The translations under genes were made by a program, and so were the position numbers. A DNA stretch of 64,000 nucleotides from Salvelinus alpinus (Eukaryota > Chordata > Actinopteri > Salmoniformes > Salmonidae), in assembly GCF_045679555.1 (NCBI RefSeq), contig NC_092115.1:40123728-40187727 (forward strand), given 5' to 3'. This document shows positions 1 to 16,640 of this stretch, in pieces. Positions within the stretch are counted from its first letter, which is position 1. Each line of letters begins with the position of its first letter. The notes under the pieces were generated by a model that was not told where the DNA came from, did not search any database, and worked only from the letters and a program-made list of their open reading frames with translations.

Positions 1-911
1 AGAGCTCAGCCAAGATTCTCAAGACTTTCTCAAGACGAGACACTCACTCAGTCAGTCTGATGTCTCCCATTCTCCCGTAGAAACACGAAAGGCTACAAGT
101 ATATTCCGTCTAGAACACTATCGTGTTCTCCGTGTTCTATTCAGGAATGTTACAGTTGAATAGGGAAACTTTTTGTCAGTCCACCCTTTAAATGTCATCC
201 ATTAGAATCAATTAGAATGTGCAGCACGCTCCACAAAGGGCTAAATGAATAGGTAACCTAGGAAACGAGTACTCTCGCTCAGGTAGAGAGGTAGAGGGAT
301 GGAGATATAGAGCAGGTTGAGTGAAGTTCAAAAGGCTCTCAGTTTGAAGTGCACCGAATGAAGTACACTTACAACCCTGTTTCCTCTTACAGTCAAGGAC
401 CCCTGAAGGTCGAATGGATTTCATATGTATGCAAATGCTTATCTTCAAACCTGAACAGCAGTACCTACCAGGGAGAAAAAAATAAACTATTCTCCCCTTG
501 ACACAATAAAAAAAAACGGAGATGTGCTCGTCTCAGATGAGTACAGAATGTTTTCGGGTTTAGATCAGATTTTTTGAGCGTTCAAACAGTATTTCCCTCT
601 TTTCTTTACTGTTGTGGGTTAGTGGCTTGGACAGAATATGTGCAGACATGTTACATACATATAGTCTAGAGGTTTCTGTACCCAGAAAAATATTCCAGAA
701 TGCAGTGTGTAGTTGGAATGGAAGGTTATAGAAGCAGGAGTTTGGGTAGGGTGGTTCCAAAAGGGAACCAACGTTTCAAGGAACCTGGGTCACCACTTAT
801 CATTATTTCAGTTGCATAAGTCCCTGCTCCACGATTGATAATATTACTCAGAGCAACGACTCAAAACACAACAATATCGAATCACCGGCCAAATAGAACA
901 TGTGTCTACTG
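1..911. other. No recognisable gene or repeat
   Basis: Mixed-composition DNA without a supported reading frame, RNA gene or repeat that I recognise. The only open frames are short and not conserved in any way I can see. Confidence 0.5.
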
Positions 912-1158
912 CACTCTTAGAAAACAATAGAACCTAAAAGGGTTCTTCGGCTGTCCCTATAGAATAACCCTTTGAATAACCCTTTTTGGTTCCAGGTAGA
1001 ACCCTTTTAGGTTCCATGTAAAACCCATTCCACAGAGGGTTCAATATGGAACCAAAAGGGTTCTACATTGTACCAAAAATAGTTCTACCTAGAGCCAAAA
1101 AGGGTTCTCCTATGGGGAGAGCCGAAGAACCCTTTTTGAACCCTTTTTTCGAAGAGTG
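912..1158. mobile_element. Short fold-back MITE with GGTTCTACC-type internal repeats
   Basis: The ends are inverted copies of each other: CACTCTTAGAAAA on the left, and TTTTTTCGAAGAGTG on the right. Inside, the motif AAGGGTTCTTCGGCTGTCCC near the left end is mirrored by GAGAGCCGAAGAACCC near the right end, and several copies of GGTTCTACCT or its complement are present. There is no coding sequence. I recognise it as an abundant non-autonomous salmonid repeat; the superfamily is not determined. Confidence 0.65.
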
Positions 1159-1869
<711 letters not shown>

Positions 1870-2221
1870 CACAAACCTTCAGTAATGGAAGTTCATGTTG
1901 AGAACAGGAGTAATCTCTCTGACAGATGCCAGAGTCTAAGTGGTTAATGGTAAACAGTTGACGTAAATGGTTTACGGAGAACCTCAACAGAGGTAAAGCA
2001 GAAAGGAGAGAACTAAACGAATGAAAACAGACCACATCATAATAAATCCCACTGTACTCTCCGCTATATGATGCATATGGCATGGACAGGGTTCACACGA
2101 CTTAATTTACATTTTTTGTTATCGGTCTCCAGCCCGGGACCCCTCCCGCAGGGGGACCAAGTGGGGGTGCAGGATGCGGGATAGAGGGGGGACATACTGG
2201 TCTACTGGGGCACAGACATTT

Positions 2222-2798
2222 GATAATAGGAGGCTGTTCTGGATACTATAGTTCTGTAGTGTTGTGAGTGATAATAGGGGGCTGTCCTGGTGGAGACTAT
2301 AGCTCTGTAGTGTTGTGAGTGATAATAGGGGGCTGTTCTGGATACTATAGCTCTGTAGTGTTGTGAGTGATAATAGGGGGCTGTTCTGGATACTATAGCT
2401 CTGTAGTGTTGTGAGTGATAATAGGGGGCTGTTCTGGATACTATAGCTCTGTAGTGTTGTGAGTGATAATAGGGGGCTGTTCTGGATACTATAGCTCTGT
2501 AGTGTTGTGAGTGATAATAGGGGGCTGTTCTGGATACTATAGCTCTGTAGTGTTGTGAGTGATAATAGGGGGCTGTTCTGGAGACTATAGCTCTGTAGTG
2601 TTGTGAGTGATAATAGGGGGCTGTCCTGGATACTATAGCTCTGTAGTGTTGTGAGTGATAATATGGGGCTGTTCTGGATACTATAGCTCTGTAGTGTTGT
2701 GAGTGATAATAGGGGGCTGTCCTGGAGACTATAGCTCTGTAGTGTTGTGAGTGATAATAGGGGGCTGTTCTGGATACTGTAGCTCTGTAATGTTGTGT
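2222..2798. repeat. 48-bp minisatellite, 12 units
   Basis: Tandem array of a 48-bp unit that begins GATAATAGGGGGCTGTTCTG. Units start at 2222, 2270, 2321, 2369, 2417, 2465, 2513, 2561, 2609, 2657, 2705 and 2753. The second unit is 51 bp because of a 3-bp insertion. Units differ at few positions (for example TTCTGG or TCCTGG, and GATACT or GAGACT). There are no unique spacers, so it is not a CRISPR-like array. Confidence 0.95.
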
Positions 2799-3134
2799 CT
2801 CACTATCTATCTGGCTGTCTACGCCACTCTACCAGCAGAACTACAACAGATGGTCTTATGATGATTCTGATAGCTCACAAAAATGGTAATGGTTATAACA
2901 ATGATCACTATACTTGCGCGTGTATCATACAGCTACTGCTATCCGTTGTAGGATACGAAAACTTCCAGCACTAATCTAATGCTATTGCTTTATAATGAAA
3001 ACTGTACATTAGGAGCTTCATAAAGGATTTATGTTTGTACATACAGTATTGCTAGAATGTTATCCTGTAAACTGTGTGTGTGTGTGCGTGTGTGTGTGTG
3101 TGTGTGTTTGTGCATTAGACTATGTGTATATATA
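2799..3134. other. No gene; short (GT)n at about 3075-3110
   Basis: Spacer with a short interrupted (GT)n stretch and a TATATATA site into which the next transposon inserted. Confidence 0.5.
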
Positions 3135-4739
<1,605 letters not shown>

Positions 4740-4745
4740 TATATA

Positions 4746-6326
<1,581 letters not shown>

Positions 6327-6329
6327 TAT

Positions 6330-7655
6330 GTATGTGTGTGTGTTTGCCCTCTATATGACTTTGTGTTTGTCTTGAGAAAAGGTCCTGTGTACTTGTGAAT
6401 GAGTGCGAACATGTGATTGTGAACGTTTGTGTGCATGCTTGCATGTATAAAAGTGAGTATGTGTTCTGCACTGCATGTGACTGAGTGTGTCGTGACTTCC
6501 ATGCTGCTCCCCTGGCAGCTGTGTGGAGGTCAATTCTGTCCCAGCACAGCCGAGGGCAGTCGGACGGGAGCAGGGTTAGAGGGAGGTTAGAGATAGGGGG
6601 CATATACAATCCCTTCTCCACCTCCCTCTACCCACATCCCGCAGTGGTATGGTAGTAGTATTATTCAAAGGTTAGAAAGAGGAGGCATAAACATACTCCC
6701 TCTCCCCTTGTCCCACTGACCCCACTACTCCCTGCTGCACTGGGCTGTGTATTGGTTGTCATGATTACCATGCGGCCCGTGCCCAATGGGTTAAGCTTCC
6801 CAACCAAACCCTTGGGGCGTCGGGCAGTCATGGCAACCGTCGGCCAGTGTCTTTGTTCCAACTCACACAGCTAACCTTGTTGCAAACGGTCACGTCTGAA
6901 AGTAAAGTAAAGCCCAATTTAGAATATATGGTCAGAAAAGACTTTCTTTACATGTTTTTTTAATGTTTCTTCTGATCTTTTTTTGTCATGAATTTGAAAG
7001 GGTCAAATGATTGAAGTAATTTTCTGGATTCATTTCACTTGGATTCAATGTCTATCTGGAGTCCTTGTCTCAGCACATCCTTCCTCAGTTCAGCTGTGGC
7101 CTTGATGCTGTCTTATAAATGTGACAATGGAAATCGTATCCCAAATGTCTTACAAAAATGGCTTGTTTTTATTCAATACTATAATCTTATTACTATACAA
7201 CTTACTTTAAATTGCAATATTTACATGCTATTGCAATAATTCTCAAAAAGGCAGAATTTAAGAAAGCAAGACTACAAATACTGTGATAAGTTGATGGCCG
7301 TGTCTCTCCATGTCCTCTGTGCAATGACCACTACAAGTACACAGCTTCCAGGAAATCCTTTTCACTTCCTGTGATGTCACTTCCTGTGAGAGAGACATAA
7401 CTACAAGCATTTCACAACACAGTAATCACCCAGTAAAAGATCAAACTAAATTCTTAACTTCTATAATTCTTATCAAACTCAATGACAATGTTATATTTTT
7501 TCCCCGGAAAAGTTCCTAAATTATCTTAAATACACATTTGTACCACAAGCTGAATAAAACCAGTAAGAGCTGGTGAGATCAAGGTCATCATCAAATCGAA
7601 TCTGGCCATGCCATGTGCGAATACTGTATGGATTTCATTTAATTATTATTTTTTT
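6330..7655. other. lingo3 3' flank; no separate gene seen
   Basis: After the transposon there is unique-looking AT-rich DNA with a short GT stretch at about 6329-6345. Part of it is probably lingo3 3' UTR if a distal polyadenylation site is used (a minus-strand AATAAA lies at 7168-7173). I see no repeat or gene that I can name. Confidence 0.4.
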
Positions 7656-7661
7656 TTTATT
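7656..7661 (-). promoter_or_regulatory. Candidate polyadenylation signal of lingo3
   Basis: Minus-strand AATAAA, about 83 bp after the lingo3 stop codon. It sits in an A/T run, so it could be chance. A second AATAAA lies at 7168-7173. Confidence 0.4.
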
Positions 7662-7744
7662 TGCGAGTCAGCGGAATGTGTTTTGTCAAACACATTTCCG
7701 GGACATGCTTATGCCTCCCCCGTCTGGCCCTTGGCTGCGTTGTT

Positions 7745-8317
7745 TCATATCATCTTCATGTTGAATTTCCGGGCCCCTCCGGCACTACCCGTGGCCGCAG
7801 GCCCCTCGGCCTTCCGGAAAGGGGTCTCCACTGTGAAGTTGTTCTTGCGCTGGCCCCGCCCCCTGCTCCATGCGAACAACAACAGGAAACAGAAGAGCAC
7901 CACGCCTAGGAAGGTGATGCAGCCCATAGCCGTGGAGACAAGGATGGTGGTCAGGTCCAGGGTGAACTTGAGGAAGACGCGCGTGCTGTTCAGGTTTGTG
8001 TCGTTGAAGAACTCGCCGCCGTACAGCGAGCGGTTGGCGAAGAAAGCCGACGCGGCATCCAGCGGTGCGCCCCGGACGGTGAGCATGGCAAAGTAGGTGT
8101 CGTTGCCACCGGCGTTACTGGCGATGCACATGTAGGTGCCACTGTCGGTGACCTGGGCATAGCGGATCTCTAGCGTCCCTCCTGGGAGGACAGTGATGCG
8201 GCCATTGCTCTTGGCTGTGATTATTCGGCGCTGAGGGGAGATCCACATGATGTTGGGGGCGGGCTCTCCCACGGCACTGCAGAGGAAACTCACTGGCTGG
8301 CCCTCACGAGCCGTCAC
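7745..8317 (-). CDS. lingo3 coding exon 3
   Basis: Encodes residues 433-622, from VTAREGQPVSFLC to KFNMKMI and the stop. It holds the Ig domain (C445 and C496 for the disulfide, W457, and the DSGTYMC motif), N-glycosylation sequons such as NRS, NDT and NST near the membrane, one transmembrane helix (TTILVSTAMGCITFLGVVLF) and a basic cytosolic tail. The preceding acceptor is CTCTAAG. Confidence 0.93.
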   Translation of the reverse strand: MTAREGQPVSFLCSAVGEPAPNIMWISPQRRIITAKSNGRITVLPGGTLEIRYAQVTDSGTYMCIASNAGGNDTYFAMLTVRGAPLDAASAFFANRSLYGGEFFNDTNLNSTRVFLKFTLDLTTILVSTAMGCITFLGVVLFCFLLLFAWSRGRGQRKNNFTVETPFRKAEGPAATGSAGGARKFNMKMI

Positions 8318-9890
8318 CTTAGAGGAATGAATGAATGAATATATAAATGAATGAATGAATTAAGTATTAGGCACAAAACTGAAACAGGCAACAAAGCTGT
8401 AAGTACAACATATCAATGTGTACCTACACTGTAGTTACATTATGCTTACGTGTACAGCAAAGTGAGATAATAACTCTTACCTGTTGAAGTTTGCGGTTGC
8501 GTATCTTGGGCTTCTGGCATGTGAAGTAATCGAAGAGCGCTGAGTCGGTGAAGGTGCTAAGGCTATACCCCTGCACCTCCTCTGGCCCAGCGCACACGGG
8601 CACCCTGCCGTCAAAGTTGAGGGTCTTGCGTCTCTGCAGGATCCACAACAGACGGCAGTCACACAGCAGCGGGTTCCCGTCCACCCGCAGCGTCTCCAGA
8701 CTGTTGACAGAGTGGAACGATCTCTCCTCCAGGGTCTGGAGTTCGTTGGAGGAGAAGTTGAGGACCCGGATCTGTCTGAGGCCTCCCAGGGAGTGGGGCT
8801 CCACTGTAGCTAGGCCCGTGTTCACCATAATCAGCTCCTTGAGCCTCAGCAGGTCCCTGAAGGCCCAGGGCTCCAGGGTGGTGATGGGGTTGAAGGACAG
8901 GTTGAGATGAGTGAGGTGGATCAGGTTCCTGAATGAGGACGAGGGGACGGAGGTGATGTTGCTGTTAGTGATGGACAACCAGGACAGGTCCAGGCCCTGG
9001 AAGCTGAGCGGGGAGATGTACTCCAGATAGGGCCAGTTATCGATCTCCAGTCCCCGCAGGTTGTTAAGCTTGCGGAAGTTGTGGTCTTCTAGGGCGGCGA
9101 TGCTGAGGTGCCGTAATCGCAGAGTGACCAGGCTGCGTAGGTAGGACAGTGTCTGGCCAGAGATGGACGTCAGATTGCAGTGCTCGATGGTCAGGTCCTC
9201 CAGCCCCAGCAGACCAGAAAAGGCCTTCAAATACAATCAGATTGAACATGATTAGATGTGAGTGCCAATTGTGGAAACATAATATAATCAATAAAAGGTT
9301 AGAGAAAGTACTTGGAAAACAGATGGATAACAGTTTACCTTATGAGAAATGTAGACCAGGTCGTTGTCTCCCACCTCCAGGTGTCTCAGACTCCTCAGGT
9401 CCTGGAAGGTGTAGTCCAACAGAATCACCATCTTGTTCTCACTCAGGTCCAGCGTGGTCAGGTTGCCCAGCTTGGCGAAGGCCCCCATGGGTACAAGCTT
9501 CAGCTGGTTCGCCCTCAGCCGTAACACCCGGAGGCTCTGCAGGTTGGCGAACGCGTTGGGCTCCAGCGTGGCAATGAGATTCTCACTCAAGTCCACTTCT
9601 TCAAGGTGCGGGTACGGTGCCAGGTCGCCCATTTCGACCCAGCGGAGCCGGTTCCGGCTGAGGTCCAGGAGGCGGGTTTCCGTAGGGACGCCCTCTGGGA
9701 TGCCGGTGAGGCGCCGCCGTTGGCACGAGACTGACCGGATCTGGGCCGAGCACTCGCACCGCGGCGGGCATGCCTGGCAACTACCTGGCATCAGGGACAT
9801 AATGGTAACCAGCAGCAGGGCCGGCCCCCAGAGACTCACCCACCGCCACGGCGTCAGGGACCACACACCGGGGCCCAGGGAGCCAATCAT
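7745..9890 (-). CDS. LINGO3: leucine-rich repeat and Ig domain transmembrane protein
   Basis: LINGO proteins are neuronal type I membrane proteins; LINGO1 acts in Nogo receptor complexes, and the partners of LINGO3 are poorly defined. The coding sequence joins 9890-9339, 9224-8481 and 8317-7745 on the minus strand: 552, 744 and 573 bp, in total 622 residues plus stop. Order of parts: signal peptide 1-40, LRRNT with C41, C45, C47 and C56, leucine-rich repeats about 70-365, LRRCT with C372, C374, C395 and C420, Ig domain with C445, W457 and C496, transmembrane helix about 554-582, and a 40-residue cytosolic tail ending ARKFNMKMI. The membrane segment and the SRGRGQ/NNF tail resemble LINGO3 more than LINGO1, as I recall the families. 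The start has A at -3, and an in-frame TAG at 9906-9908 excludes a longer frame. Both introns are phase 0 with GT-AG ends. It could be either salmonid paralogue (lingo3a or lingo3b). Confidence 0.95.
8318..8480 (-). other. lingo3 intron 2, 163 bp, phase 0
   Basis: Starts GTAAGA and ends TTCCTCTAAG. Its length is not a multiple of three. It separates the LRRCT module from the Ig module (KLQQ to VTARE). A (GAAT)n microsatellite occupies its 3' part. Confidence 0.92.
8324..8361. repeat. (GAAT)n microsatellite in lingo3 intron 2
   Basis: Two blocks of GAAT repeats separated by ATATAA, lying just upstream of the intron 2 acceptor on the gene strand. Confidence 0.9.
8481..9224 (-). CDS. lingo3 coding exon 2
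   Basis: Encodes residues 185-432, starting AFSGLLGLEDL. It contains the remaining LRRs and the C-terminal cysteine cap from NPLLCDCRLLW to DYFTCQKPK. The exon ends CAG before a consensus donor GTAAGA. Confidence 0.93.
9225..9338 (-). other. lingo3 intron 1, 114 bp, phase 0
   Basis: Starts GTAAAC and ends ATTTGAAG. It is AT-rich against the GC-rich flanking exons and has in-frame stops. Its removal joins HK to AFSGL exactly as in other LINGO proteins, which have no gap at this point. Confidence 0.9.
9339..9890 (-). CDS. lingo3 coding exon 1
   Basis: Encodes residues 1-184. The hydrophobic stretch LWGPALLLVTI (20-30) fits a signal peptide cleaved near A40. The N-terminal cysteine cap CPPRCECSAQ follows, and then LRRs with the pattern LxxLxLxxN (LLDLSRNRL, EEVDLSENLI, RVLRLRANQL, TTLDLSENKM). 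The exon ends after the AAG codon of ...YISHK, and the intron begins GTAAAC. Reading on into the intron meets a stop after 16 codons. Confidence 0.93.
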
Positions 9891-9936
9891 GGTCTGACTT
9901 CTAGCCTATCACAGGCAGGGTCAGTGTACTACACAC
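9891..9936 (-). other. lingo3 5' UTR segment before the start codon
   Basis: Sequence between the ATG at 9890 and a likely 3' splice site. It contains the in-frame stop TAG at 9908-9906. Confidence 0.5.
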
Positions 9937-10196
9937 CTATAGGGAAAGGGAGACAGAGGGAGGAGAGGTTATTGAGAAAGCTTGGGAATAAAGAGTAGAG
10001 GAGTAGGGAGGAGAAAGGGAGAAAATGTGGGGGAGAAGGTAGATAAAGACAGAGAGAGGGAGGTTGAAGAAAGAGAGGGAAAGATGGAGAAAAATAGAAG
10101 GGAGAATTAAGGTAAGACATTGAAGAGATGGGGAAGGGATAATGGAAAGTACAGACAGAAAAGAGTGTGGGTGAAGGGAGGAGAGGAAGACAGATG
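9937..10196 (-). promoter_or_regulatory. Polypyrimidine tract and likely 5' UTR splice acceptor of lingo3
   Basis: On the gene strand about 250 bp are strongly pyrimidine-rich and end TTTCCCTATAG, with the AG at 9938-9937. This is a good 3' splice site 46 nt before the start codon. LINGO genes usually have distant non-coding 5' exons, so I infer that the promoter lies far upstream, possibly elsewhere in this window. The whole tract is also a polypurine-polypyrimidine block that could be simple repeat DNA. Confidence 0.5.
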
Positions 10197-10403
10197 GACT
10201 AGTCTTTTAAAACACCTATCAACACATTTATGTTCATAAAAATTACATTCAGTGTCCTGGATAATCCATGCACCTTACTATACAACTGTCATTATGCCCC
10301 TGATAACCAGAGAGCTTAGACATCACAGCTACTTTACATAGCATTAAACCACCACTGACACCATCACTTTATAGCACATTATTTCGTTTATGATAGTTAA
10401 AAC

Positions 10404-10651
10404 ACAGATGTAGGATCTTAATTGGATCACCGTTCAATACAGGAAATGTTAAACTTGTATTTGAGGTTTAAAAAGACTTATGAAGTTTGTAATTTCCAGA
10501 CTTTCAGACTTGATTTTCCCTTATGAAAAATGTATCAACCCCTACAAAAATGTCCATTAATTATAATCCACATAATAATTCCCATTTCCTGTTGCTGCAG
10601 GATTATTTTCCTGCTGTAGCAAACTGGCTCAAATTAAGATCCTACATCTGT
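10404..10651. mobile_element. MITE with ACAGATGTAGGATC inverted ends
   Basis: The left end ACAGATGTAGGATCTTAATT is matched by AATTAAGATCCTACATCTGT on the right, a 20-bp perfect inverted repeat enclosing about 208 bp. There is no coding sequence. A right-end fragment of the same element lies at about 54715-54849. Confidence 0.85.
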
Positions 10652-11235
10652 AGTGAGGATACTTGTTCATTTATCTTTGAGTGTAGCAGTAGAACAAGGG
10701 CATTGGGAATCACGTGAGTGAGAAGCAGCCTGTGAATTCATGCATGTTTCCTCCCCTTCTTTCCCCCTCGCTATGTGCTTTCTTCGTACCTCGACACACA
10801 CTGAATTCATCACACACAACATACGATGCGATGCAAAGAGACAACAGGGTTAGCGTGGAAACATCCCCTGAAATGCCTGTAAAATCTGTGTGTATATGTG
10901 TGTCACAGTGACATGAACACAACCTTTTCTTCATACAAAGACACATACACACACATTTTACAGACATTTCAGATAACGTTTTCAGGCAAACCTGAAATTG
11001 CCACTATGAGTCATTCTGTGGTAAGGTGTGTGCAAGTGACTGTGAGTGTGTCTTTGAATGTGTCATTTTACTTTGAATAAATTAAAAATGCATGTTGTTC
11101 CTCTCTCCACAAAAAAAGAAAAAAAGCTCATGCTTAAACGTTCCTTCAAGCAACCTGTCAAGTCGCCCACTCAATGTTGAGTGATTTGCCAGAGGACACC
11201 AGCCAAAAGGTTCAGAACATTCAGTACTGCCCCAA
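10652..11235. other. No recognisable feature
   Basis: Spacer between the MITE and the (CA)n array. I see no gene. Confidence 0.45.
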
Positions 11236-12035
<800 letters not shown>

Positions 12036-12684
12036 ACTTCTTTAGGATTGGTGCGTCCCCTGTGGGACGGTTGAGCTAACGTAGGCTAATACGATTAGCA
12101 TGAGATTGTAAGTAACAAGAAAATGTCCCAGGACATAGACATATCTGATATTGGTGGAAAGCTATTATTACAAATTATTGTTAATCTAACTGCACTGTCC
12201 AATTTACAGTAGCTATTACAGTGAAAGAAAACCATGCTATTGTTTGAGGAGAGTGCACAGTTTTGAACATGAAAAGTTATTAATTAACAAATTAGGCACA
12301 TTTGGGCAGTCTTGATACAACATTTTGAACAGAAATGCAATCGTTCATTGGAACAGTCTGAAACTTTGCACATACACTGCTGCCATCTAGTGGCCAAAAT
12401 ATAAATTGCACCTGGGCTGGAATAATACATTATGGCCTTTCTCTTGCATTTCAAAAATGATGGTACAACAAAAATACAAAAGAAGGTTGTTTTTTTCTTT
12501 GTATTATCTTTTACCAGATCTAATGTGTTAACATTCTCCAACATTCCTTTCACATTTCCATAAACTTCAAAGTGTTTCCTTTCAAATGGTACCAAGAATA
12601 TGCATAACCTTGCTACAGGCAGTTAGATTTGGGTATGTCATTTTAGGCGAAAATTTTAAAAAAAGGGGCCGATCCTTAAGAGGT
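12036..12684. repeat. Interspersed salmonid repeat with inverted ends, about 650 bp
   Basis: The left end TTCTTTAGGATTGGTGCG is the inverse of the right end GGCCGATCCTTAAGAGG with mismatches. I recognise the body (for example TGCTGCCATCTAGTGGCC near 12379) as a very abundant salmonid repeat. There is no coding frame, and the class is not determined. The TTAA-flanked MITE begins about 30 bp further on. Confidence 0.6.
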
Positions 12685-12715
12685 CTGAGTCTGAGCTGCA
12701 TTAAAAGTTGGGATC

Positions 12716-12968
12716 TTAAAGGGATAGTTCAGGATAATATCTTCCCTGATGAACTAGTGGACACCATTTTTATGTCTCTGTGTCCATTATGAAGGGAGTT
12801 GCTAACTAGTGTTAGCGCATTTGCTAATTAGCATTAACTAACATTAGTTAACATTGGCTCACAAAACTACCTCTAACTTCCTTCATACTAGACACAGAGA
12901 CATACAAATGGTATCCACTAGTTCATCTAACTGAGGAAGTAAATAAAAATCCTGAATTATCCCTTTAA
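12716..12968. mobile_element. piggyBac-like MITE with TTAA target duplication
   Basis: TTAA at 12716-12719 and 12965-12968 bounds a 245-bp body. The body's ends AGGGATAGTTCAGGAT and ATCCTGAATTATCCCT are inverted repeats with one mismatch in 16. The interior is also largely palindromic (GACACCATTTTTATGTCTC against GAGACATACAAATGGTATCC). A TTAA duplication with short inverted repeats is the piggyBac signature. No transposase is present. Confidence 0.8.
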
Positions 12969-13497
12969 GATGAATGAGAAGGAGAGGGTGTTATAATATA
13001 TTACACTGCATTTACTGGAGGGATGTTAAAAAGCACTCTGAAGATTGGTTGTGTTTCATGCAGAGCTAAACAGATTAATAATATATGTGCTAGTTTGTGT
13101 TTATCGGGCACCATTCAAGGGTTGAGTCACAGGGGCAAAGAGCCAGCTTTCTGTCTGTCTCAAAGAGAATAAAAATATTCCCTACTTGCATAGTTATTTC
13201 CTTAGGACTATTTATTTGCAGCTTTGATTGAACTTTGGGCAAGCAAAGTTCTCCCACATTTGGATGAGAGACAACGCTCACGGGAAATTGGGAAGGAATT
13301 GTTATGCCTATTTCTGTAAAATGATCACAAAAAACTATCAAATTTGAGGCTTTCTACAAAATCCCAGCATAGGCGTATTTGATCTTCTGAAAATCGACAA
13401 ACTTCAAACCCAATCAACATTCTCCTTAGATGAAGAGCAAATATGAGGTAGGATTACGAGGTTCATCTTCTATATGGTAATACTCTATACATTATGC
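12969..13497. other. No recognisable feature
   Basis: AT-rich spacer before the LINE fragment. No gene seen. Confidence 0.4.
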
Positions 13498-14790
13498 TGT
13501 ATATTCCTTCAGGTTCCTAGAGAGAATACACGGCATAACTGAAGCATGCATGAGAGCACCAGCTCTCTCCGTAGCCGATGTGAGCAAGACCTTTAAACAG
13601 GTCAACATTCACAAGGCCGTGGGGCCAGACAGATTACCAGGATGTGTACTCAAAGCACTCGGACCAACTGGCAAGTGTCTTCACTGACATTTAAACCTCT
13701 CCCTGACCGAGTCTGTAATACCTACATGTTTCAAACATACCACCATTGTCCCTGTGGCCAAGAAAGTAAAGGTAACCTGCCTAAATGATTACCGCCCCGT
13801 AGCACTCACGTCGGTAGCCATGAAGTGCTTTGAAAGGCTGGTAATGGCTCACTACAACACAATCATGCCAGAAACCCTAGACCCACTCCAATTCGCATAC
13901 AGCCCCAACAGATCCACAGATGACGCAATCTCAATCACACTCCACACTGCCCTTTCCCACCTGGACAAAAGGAACACCTACTGTATGTGAGAATGCTGTT
14001 CATTGACTACTGCTCAGCGTTCAAAACCATAGTGCCAACAAAGCTCAGCACAAAGGACCCTGGGACTAAACACCTTCCTCTGCAACTGGATCCTGGACTT
14101 CCTGACGGGCCGCCCCCAGGTGGTAAGGGTAGGCAACAACACATCTGCCACTCTGATCCTCAACACTGGGGCCCCTCAGGGGTGCGCGCTTAGTCCCCTC
14201 CTGTACTCCCTGTTCACCCACGACTCCGTGGCCAAGCAAGACTCCAACACCATCATTAAGTATGCTGATGACACAACAGTGGTAGGCCTGATCACCGACA
14301 AGAATGAGACAGCCGATAGGGAGGAGGTCAGAGACCTGGCAGTGTGGTGCCAGGACAACAACCTCTCCCTCAATGTGAGCAAGACAAAGGAGCTGATTGT
14401 TGACTATAGGAAAAGGTGGGCCGAACAGGCCACCCATTAACATCGACGGAGCTGAAGTGGAGCGGGTCGAGAGTTTCAAGTTCCTTGGTGTCCACATCAC
14501 CAACGAACGATCATTGTCCAAACACACCAAGACAGTTGTGAAGAGGGCACGACAACACGTTTTCCCCCTCATGAAAAGATTTGGCATAGGTCCCCAGATC
14601 CTCAAAAAGTTATACAGCTGCACCATCGAGAGCATCCTGACCGGTTGCATCACAGCCTGGTATGGCAACTGCTCACCATCTGACCGTAAGGTGCTACAGA
14701 GGGTATTGCGTAAGACTCCAGTCACAGACTCCTGTCAAAGACTCCAGTCACCCAAGTCATAGACTGTTCTTTCTGCTATCACACGGCTAG
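13498..14790 (+). pseudogene. LINE (jockey/L2-like) reverse transcriptase remnant
   Basis: A non-LTR retrotransposon fragment that begins inside the pol frame. It covers the palm and finger motifs: [22 protein letters not shown], motif A in [14 protein letters not shown] near 13993-14030, [16 protein letters not shown] near 14169 and motif [11 protein letters not shown] near 14259. The frame breaks at a stop near 13988, at a frameshift around 14050, and near 14410 before [20 protein letters not shown]. The 3' end runs to GTCATAGACTGTTCTTTCTG, with an internal deletion near 14720. The same family appears antisense at 26042-27488 and in the two LINE tails at 19951 and 61013. Confidence 0.88.
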
Positions 14791-16327
<1,537 letters not shown>

Positions 16328-16640
16328 AAGGTGAAGTTTAGGCATTAACTCAGCATTTTTAAGGTTATGGTTAAGTTTAAGCATTAACTCCGAATTTTTA
16401 AGGTTATGGTTAAGTTTAGGCATTAACTTCGAAAGGTTATTAAAGGTTTGAGATAGGCTTAAAACAAAAATCAAAAAAAAAACAAATTCTATCATTGGAT
16501 TTGAACATGCAACCTTTGGCACCAGAGGCAGATGCTTATGGGCAGTTGGTGCTTATGCCCATCCGCCATCCCTGCACACAACGCCCTAGCAAAACCGAAA
16601 CCTACTTGAACGTAACAGCGTTACGTGGCCGGTTTCCATG
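16328..16640. repeat. Degenerate 39-bp tandem repeat followed by a dispersed repeat
   Basis: The block AAGGTTATGGTTAAGTTTA recurs at 16361 and 16400 (period 39) with a weaker unit at 16328. It is followed by a segment (TTGGATTTGAACATGCAACC near 16495 to about 16640) that I recognise as part of an abundant salmonid dispersed repeat. It has no coding potential. Confidence 0.5.

Noticed and set aside
2222..2798. Regular repeats considered as a CRISPR-like array
   Set aside because: There are no unique spacers between units, the unit is contiguous, and the genome is eukaryotic.
8548..9897. Plus-strand frames over lingo3 (8548-8910, 9149-9577, 9433-9897)
   Set aside because: Antisense shadows of GC-rich coding exons. 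They cross exon borders and match no family.
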